Origin: an uncultured Eubacteriales bacterium
GTDB taxonomy: Bacteria > Bacillota > Clostridia > Oscillospirales > Oscillospiraceae
Direction: 5' to 3'
Assembly (NCBI GenBank): GCA_900548615.1
Contig: URKW01000068.1
Location: 1-11,716, forward strand
DNA length: 11,716 nt
Shown: one piece after another, positions 7,701 through 11,716 of the stretch
Position numbering within the stretch: position 1 is the stretch's first letter
How the letters are laid out: each line of letters begins with the position of its first letter
Translations under genes and position numbers: made by a program
The notes under the pieces: generated by a model
Seen by the model: the letters and a program-made list of their open reading frames with translations, nothing else
Databases searched by the model: none
Told to the model about the DNA's origin: nothing

Positions 7701-7817
7701 AAAGGCCCCCTTGTGTAAAGGGGGCTGTCGAGCGTAAGCGAGACTGGGGGATTGTAACAACCCCTCCGTCAAAAATCAAAGATTTTTGCCACCTCCCCTT
7801 ACACAGGGGAGGCTAAT
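7701..7817. repeat. Structured MITE-like intergenic repeat (~117 bp)
   Basis: The ends are imperfect inverted repeats of each other, and each folds into its own hairpin: left stem 7705-7712 with 7718-7725 (loop GTGTA) and right stem 7792-7799 with 7805-7812 (loop TACAC). The two loops are exact complements. Between them lie a small hairpin at 7727-7744, a G4/C4 stem around 7747-7764, and an A5TC/GAT5 hairpin at 7770-7788. No ORF is encoded and I see no clear target-site duplication. From general familiarity, similar elements occur in many copies in gut clostridial genomes; I cannot test copy number here. Confidence 0.65.
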
Positions 7818-7844
7818 AAAGGGAGAAATTTTTCCTCCGACCTG

Positions 7845-7873
7845 TTGACAAACGTAAACCAATATGCTACAGT
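7845..7873 (+). promoter_or_regulatory. Promoter of the BlaI/M56/lipoprotein operon
   Basis: A perfect -35 TTGACA (7845-7850) is followed 17 bases later by TACAGT (7868-7873), a 4/6 match to the -10 consensus. A TGC (7865-7867) directly before it forms an extended -10 element, which would compensate. Transcription would start near 7880, leaving a leader of about 28 bases before the repressor gene. Confidence 0.7.
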
Positions 7874-7877
7874 GTGA

Positions 7878-7889
7878 TTACAGATGTAA
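7878..7889. promoter_or_regulatory. Probable BlaI/CopY-type operator (TACANNTGTA)
   Basis: TTACAGATGTAA is a 12-bp dyad (5-bp arms, 2-bp centre) containing an exact TACANNTGTA, the box known for CopY and related to the TACA/TGTA half-sites of BlaI and MecI. It covers the expected transcription start, just after the -10 box and before the repressor's ribosome binding site. This position suits autorepression of the operon by the BlaI-family protein. Confidence 0.65.
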
Positions 7890-7907
7890 ACAGCAGGAGG
7901 TGAGAAT

Positions 7908-8288
7908 ATGGCACACATGGGTCTGACGGAGGCAGAATGGCAGGTGATGGAATGCCTGTGGACGTCCGCGCCGCGGACGGGACGGGAGATCATCGACGCG
8001 CTGGGAAAAACCACCGGCTGGAGCCGCAGCACCACCCTGACGCTGCTGCGGCGGCTGGAGGACAAGGGCGCGGTCAGCGCCGTCAGCGAGGGCGGCATGA
8101 AGCACTACCGGCCGCAGGTAGCCCGTGAGGACGCGGCGGTGCAGGAGACGGAGCACCTGCTGGAGCGGGTGTATCAGGGCAGCGTCAGCCTGCTGGTCAG
8201 CTCGCTGGTAAAGAAGCAGACGCTGTCTCAGGAGGAGATCGACAAGCTGTACGCCATTTTGCGGGAAATGGAGGAAGAGCATGATTGA
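7908..8288 (+). CDS. BlaI/MecI/CopY-family transcriptional repressor
   Basis: This 126-aa cytoplasmic DNA-binding protein has the typical winged helix at the N-terminus: LTEAEWQVMECLW (about residues 6-18), GREIIDAL, and the recognition helix region WSRSTTLTLLRRLEDKG, then a Lys/Gly wing and a C-terminal dimerisation helix bundle rich in Leu, Ser and Glu. In the family, a partner M56 membrane peptidase triggers cleavage or release of the dimeric repressor. I do not see the Asn-Phe cleavage site of staphylococcal BlaI at the equivalent place, so inactivation may differ. AGGAGG precedes the ATG by about eight bases. The last eight bases overlap the M56 gene, suggesting translational coupling. 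A TACANNTGTA operator lies in its own promoter, consistent with autoregulation. I give no gene symbol because the ligand is unlikely to be a beta-lactam. Confidence 0.9.
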   Translation: MAHMGLTEAEWQVMECLWTSAPRTGREIIDALGKTTGWSRSTTLTLLRRLEDKGAVSAVSEGGMKHYRPQVAREDAAVQETEHLLERVYQGSVSLLVSSLVKKQTLSQEEIDKLYAILREMEEEHD

Positions 8289-10440
8289 ATGGGTGGTATC
8301 CTCGTGTATCCTGATCCTTGCGGTGATCGCCCTGCGGTATCTGCTGCGGGGACGGATCAGCCTGCGGCTGCAATACGCCCTGTGGTTGCTGGTGCTGGCG
8401 CGGCTGCTGCTCCCCGTCAGCTTCGGCAGCACGGACATCAGCGTCATGTCGGTGGTGGAAAAGGCCCCAGCGGTACAGGCGGTGGAAAGCGTCCGGGAGG
8501 TGGATACCATCTGGCAGGCGCATGACGGTTCGGTGGAGGGCTATCCCGCCGGGCCACTGATGCCGGACACGCCGGTGACGGTGGCGCCCAGCGTCACAAA
8601 CGACCAGTTCAGCCGTATGGAGAGCGCCCTGACCCTGCGCAAGCTCCTGCTGCCCATATGGTGGTGCGGCGCGGCGGTGACGCTGCTGGTGTTCCTGAGC
8701 GCCAATCTCCGCTTTGCCGGAAGGCTACGGAAGAGCCGCCGCCCCTTGGCGGTGGAGGGTGCGGCACTTCCCGTCTATGTGGCGGAGGAGCGGGCGGTGC
8801 CCTGTCTGTTCGGCCTGTTCCGGCCCGCCATCTATGTGACGCAGGCCACGGCGGACGATCCGGTGCTGCTGCGCCACGCGGTGGCCCACGAGACCACCCA
8901 TTTCCGCCATGGTGACCATGTGTGGGCGCTGCTGCGGGCAGTGTGTCTGGCGCTGCACTGGTGGAACCCTCTGGTGTGGTGGGCGGCGAAGCTGTCCCGT
9001 CAGGACGGCGAGCTGGCCTGTGACGAGGCCACCATCCGCGCCCTTGGCGAAACGGAACGTGCCGCCTATGGCCGCACCCTGATCCGCATGGCCTGTGGCC
9101 GGGGCGTAAGCCCACTGCTGACCGCCACCGCCATGGACGGCGGCAAGACCAGTCTCCACGAGCGGATCGTCCTGCTGGCGAAAAAGCCCCGGACGGCGGC
9201 GCTGGCCGCTATTGCTTTGGTGCTGGCGGCGGCGCTGTGCGTAGGCTGCACCTTTACGGGAGCGAAGAAGGAGGAACTATCCGGCAATCTGGGCTCCATC
9301 GCCGCCATGATGGCGAAGCTGACCACCGACGATCTGAGCAGCGAAAGTGTGAACGGCTATCCCGATATTGACTGGGAACAGATGGTGGCGGCCATCAACC
9401 GCGCCGCCGCCCACGAGATCACAGAGGAGGTCTTTCTGGCGGCGCAGGAGACCGCTCTCCTTGAGGGCGAAAACCTTCATTACATGGTGTCGGTCTCTGT
9501 GGAGAACGGCCATGACCTGCTGGTCTCCTGCGATACCGTCCCGGCGGACATCGTGCATGTGATGGATCCCACTGCGGCGCTGTCATCCGTCTCCATTCCC
9601 AACGACAAGCTGCTCAGTACCTATTTCCGGGATCATGAGCTGTATGAGCTGGTGCGGCAGAACGATTTTCGCCGGGATTACAACGCATTTCCGGAGGTAA
9701 CTACGCCGGAGGTGGAGCTTCTTCCTGCTGACCGGTTGGGGACGCTGCCCAGCAGGGCGGTGCTGACCACCCAGACTTTCACCTATGAGGATCTGACGCT
9801 GGAGGTGACGGACGTGTACTACACCGGCAAAGGTCTCGTGCGGGAGGATGAAACGCAGGTCTTTGAAAACAACTACTTTGTGGTGTGTCCCGGCGCTACC
9901 TTCACGGTGGTGTCCGGCGGCGCGGAGAACGACAGCAACGGCGTACCCCACGCCAACTGGAAGTATTACGATCCTTTCGGCGGTACTGTTGAACTGACGC
10001 CGGGCAGCGGGCCTTATGAGATCACGCTCAATTCCTCGATTGGCCGGGACAACTTCCCTGTGCTGCTCTTTAATCAGTTTGAGGGCTGGCTTCAGGAGCC
10101 TGCCGCCGACCCGGTGGAGGTGGTGCGCAAGGCCATCGAGGCGGACGCCCAAAAGCCCGCCACCCTCAGCACCCGCGTGATCTCCGCCGCTCTTGACGAG
10201 ACGGAGACGGCCCGGATCGTGGAAATGTACAGCGACGGCGATCTGGCCCGATCCCGCGGCTGGACGAATGAACTGCTGGCCGACCACTTTGTGACGGTCA
10301 AGGCGGTGTATGAGGCCCAGTACGACGGCACAAAGACCTTCCTGGACAGCGGCACCATCACGGAATTTTTCTATCTCACCCAATATAACGACGGCAGATG
10401 GCGCATTGTAGACAACGGCGTGCGCTCCGTTCAGCGGTAA
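8281..10440 (+). CDS. M56 (BlaR1-like) membrane metallopeptidase sensor with novel extracellular domains
   Basis: This 719-aa protein pairs with the BlaI-type repressor. Predicted membrane segments are about 5-22, 32-48, 121-142 and 306-322. The M56 zinc site is HETTH (203-207), with a likely third ligand Glu244 in GELACDEA. In BlaR1, ligand binding outside activates this cytoplasmic protease and leads to repressor loss. The C-terminal part differs from BlaR1: I find no penicillin-binding transpeptidase motifs. Instead there is a module at about 339-461 that recurs twice in the next gene's lipoprotein, a probable beta-rich segment at 487-600, and a C-terminal segment at about 607-719 that resembles an NTF2-like fold (an inference from pattern only). 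The fourth membrane segment ends in a lipobox-like LCVGC (Cys323). Its start overlaps the repressor gene by eight bases; the next gene begins ten bases after its stop. Stimulus unknown. Confidence 0.85.
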   Translation: MIEWVVSSCILILAVIALRYLLRGRISLRLQYALWLLVLARLLLPVSFGSTDISVMSVVEKAPAVQAVESVREVDTIWQAHDGSVEGYPAGPLMPDTPVTVAPSVTNDQFSRMESALTLRKLLLPIWWCGAAVTLLVFLSANLRFAGRLRKSRRPLAVEGAALPVYVAEERAVPCLFGLFRPAIYVTQATADDPVLLRHAVAHETTHFRHGDHVWALLRAVCLALHWWNPLVWWAAKLSRQDGELACDEATIRALGETERAAYGRTLIRMACGRGVSPLLTATAMDGGKTSLHERIVLLAKKPRTAALAAIALVLAAALCVGCTFTGAKKEELSGNLGSIAAMMAKLTTDDLSSESVNGYPDIDWEQMVAAINRAAAHEITEEVFLAAQETALLEGENLHYMVSVSVENGHDLLVSCDTVPADIVHVMDPTAALSSVSIPNDKLLSTYFRDHELYELVRQNDFRRDYNAFPEVTTPEVELLPADRLGTLPSRAVLTTQTFTYEDLTLEVTDVYYTGKGLVREDETQVFENNYFVVCPGATFTVVSGGAENDSNGVPHANWKYYDPFGGTVELTPGSGPYEITLNSSIGRDNFPVLLFNQFEGWLQEPAADPVEVVRKAIEADAQKPATLSTRVISAALDETETARIVEMYSDGDLARSRGWTNELLADHFVTVKAVYEAQYDGTKTFLDSGTITEFFYLTQYNDGRWRIVDNGVRSVQR

Positions 10441-10450
10441 GGAGGACGGT

Positions 10451-11638
10451 ATGAGAAAGAAAGGAAAAGCCTTGCTGGCGGCATTGTTGCTGCTGTTGGT
10501 GTTGACCGGCTGCGGCGCGGACAGGGCAGCGCAGCCGGAGCCGGTCACTGTGGCCGCCGCCATGGCGGAGATCACAGCGGAGAAGATCGATGATGGATTC
10601 ATCGATCAATACCCCCAAATCACCGTGAAGCAGCTGGTAACGGCTCTGCATGATGCCGTGTTCTGCGAGATCACAAAGGAAGAAGCGGAAGCGGCGGGCT
10701 ACGGGCAGGAGGATGGCTGGTGCGTCATCATCCCCGTCAGCGGCAGTCCTGACCTGGGGCTCGCCTGCGATGAAACGCCGGACATCGTGCAGGTAATAGA
10801 TACCTCTATCCTGTATTCCTCCTCTTATCCTCACCCGGAGGGCAGCATCGCGTACTTCCGCTGCCATGCGCTTTATCAACTGGTGAGCCAGTGCCGCGAG
10901 GAGACGCCTACCGTTGCGGAGCGGATGGCCGCCATCCGCCCGGAGGATATCGGGAGTCTCTACTATCCCAACGTAACGGCGGAGCAGCTGGCGGACGCCC
11001 TGCACGGCGCGGCGGAGCATCCCGTTACCGGAAAGCAGGCGCAAATGGGAGACTCGTACTTTTTCTGGCAGATCGATATGTACGAACACAAGATGGACGT
11101 TCGCTGCGGCCTGACGGAGAATGTGGTTCTGGTCGCTTCCTATGACGCCTCTGCCCGTGACGAGGGATATTTCGAGGATGAAACGCTCTACGATCTGGTG
11201 CGCCACTGCCGGGACTATGACGAGGTGGTCGATCAGACGGCGTATGCCGCATTCAAGTCGGAGCTGGACGCGAGGATGCAGCGGACGCTGGACACCTACG
11301 CCACGAACCCCGGCGAATTCCACGCCTATCAGCTGACCCGCTTCACCAAGCTGTGGCAGTACGCCACCGAGGACGGCAACCGGGCGGAGGTGTACCAGTT
11401 CGACTATGCCCTGATCCCCGACAAGCCGCTGGAGATCGGCTGGGCAGGCGGCGTATATCTGGACAGCCAGCTGCGGATGCAGGGCTTCAACGACGCGGGA
11501 AAGGTAGTGGCCCGGTATAAGGATGATGCCTTCCTGGGGCTGGTGTTCATGTCATATGACGATCTCTATTGGACGCTGTTTGACGAGGACTGGGAGTGGG
11601 CCAACGATATGCTGGCCGCTATGGAGGACGCCTTATGA
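10451..11638 (+). CDS. Lipoprotein with two copies of the M56-sensor module
   Basis: This 395-aa predicted lipoprotein has a basic MRKKGK start, a leucine-rich core and the lipobox LTGC with Cys21. Two tandem modules follow, at about 33-150 and 155-257. Each has a conserved opening (VAxxMAxI...), a central YP(Q/N)(I/V)T...QL..AL motif and a closing (H/E).LY.LV..CR motif; the same module occurs once in the upstream M56 sensor. The remaining C-terminal region (about 260-395) is rich in Asp, Tyr and Trp and resembles nothing I can name. GGAGG precedes the ATG by five bases, and the gene starts ten bases after the sensor stop, so it is very probably in the BlaI-controlled operon. Its stop overlaps the next start (ATGA). 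Function is unknown; it might bind the sensor's ligand or contact the sensor itself. Confidence 0.85.
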   Translation: MRKKGKALLAALLLLLVLTGCGADRAAQPEPVTVAAAMAEITAEKIDDGFIDQYPQITVKQLVTALHDAVFCEITKEEAEAAGYGQEDGWCVIIPVSGSPDLGLACDETPDIVQVIDTSILYSSSYPHPEGSIAYFRCHALYQLVSQCREETPTVAERMAAIRPEDIGSLYYPNVTAEQLADALHGAAEHPVTGKQAQMGDSYFFWQIDMYEHKMDVRCGLTENVVLVASYDASARDEGYFEDETLYDLVRHCRDYDEVVDQTAYAAFKSELDARMQRTLDTYATNPGEFHAYQLTRFTKLWQYATEDGNRAEVYQFDYALIPDKPLEIGWAGGVYLDSQLRMQGFNDAGKVVARYKDDAFLGLVFMSYDDLYWTLFDEDWEWANDMLAAMEDAL

Positions 11639-11716
11639 GAAAGAAAGGAATAGCGCTGCTGGCGGCTTTGCTGCTGGCGTTGCTGGCTGGCTGCGGCGCG
11701 AACGGCGCAGCGCAGC
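11635..11716 (+). CDS. Second lipoprotein of the same family (partial, cut by window end)
   Basis: Only the first 27 codons are present. They encode a lipoprotein signal peptide: MRKKG, a leucine/alanine-rich core and the lipobox LAGC with Cys20, then GANGAAQ. The sequence closely matches the start of the previous gene in both protein and DNA, so a tandem paralogue is likely. The ATG overlaps the preceding stop in an ATGA junction, and its GGAGG ribosome binding site (11623-11627) lies inside the end of the preceding gene, indicating translational coupling. What follows the signal peptide cannot be seen, so shared modules are only expected, not shown. Confidence 0.8.
   Translation, partial: MRKKGIALLAALLLALLAGCGANGAAQ

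Noticed and set aside
7701..7817. CRISPR array or attachment site
   Set aside because: There are no regularly spaced direct repeats and no integrase gene or clear target duplication; the structure is of nested inverted repeats.
7908..10440. Classical beta-lactam resistance regulator pair blaI-blaR1
   Set aside because: The family architecture fits, but no penicillin-binding sensor motifs are visible and no beta-lactamase gene lies in the window.
9583..10602. 339-aa open frame antisense to the sensor C-terminus, and a 315-aa one antisense to the lipoprotein (10376-11323)
   Set aside because: Both lie opposite well-supported genes with good start signals and show typical antisense composition.

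Overview
The window looks like chromosomal DNA from a GC-rich, low-G+C-phylum relative: an anaerobic gut clostridium, most likely Oscillospiraceae/Ruminococcaceae-like. Reasons are strong AGGAGG ribosome binding sites, a clostridial-type MurC, a BlaI/M56 regulatory pair, several lipoproteins with typical Gram-positive lipoboxes, and a compact structured intergenic repeat of the kind I associate with gut Clostridia. The taxonomic call is an inference from style, not from a marker search.

Layout. 1-341 is an AT-rich stretch with no convincing gene; it holds a long imperfect hairpin (205-259) and a short hairpin just after the cca stop. 342-5539 is a leftward three-gene unit: a 636-aa YD-repeat lipoprotein, a 639-aa colinear paralogue, then CCA-adding tRNA nucleotidyltransferase. 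5540-5716 is a short divergent promoter region where both directions appear to use the same palindromic -10 box. 5717-7638 is a rightward pair: murC (peptidoglycan precursor synthesis) and a YbaK/PrdX-type prolyl-tRNA editing protein, closed by a hairpin terminator.

7639-7907 is intergenic: the terminator, a ~117-bp structured MITE-like repeat, then a promoter with a TACANNTGTA operator. 7908-11716 is a rightward operon: a BlaI/MecI-type repressor, an M56 (BlaR1-like) membrane metallopeptidase with a non-penicillin-binding extracellular part, a lipoprotein, and the beginning of a second, closely similar lipoprotein cut by the window end.

The most interesting observation is that a ~100-120-residue module occurs once in the extracellular part of the M56 sensor and twice in the lipoprotein encoded next to it. 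This suggests a signalling island in which surface lipoproteins and the sensor share a domain, with BlaI controlling the whole operon. The second is the pair of toxin-less YD-repeat lipoproteins, which align residue for residue over much of their length and sit in front of cca.
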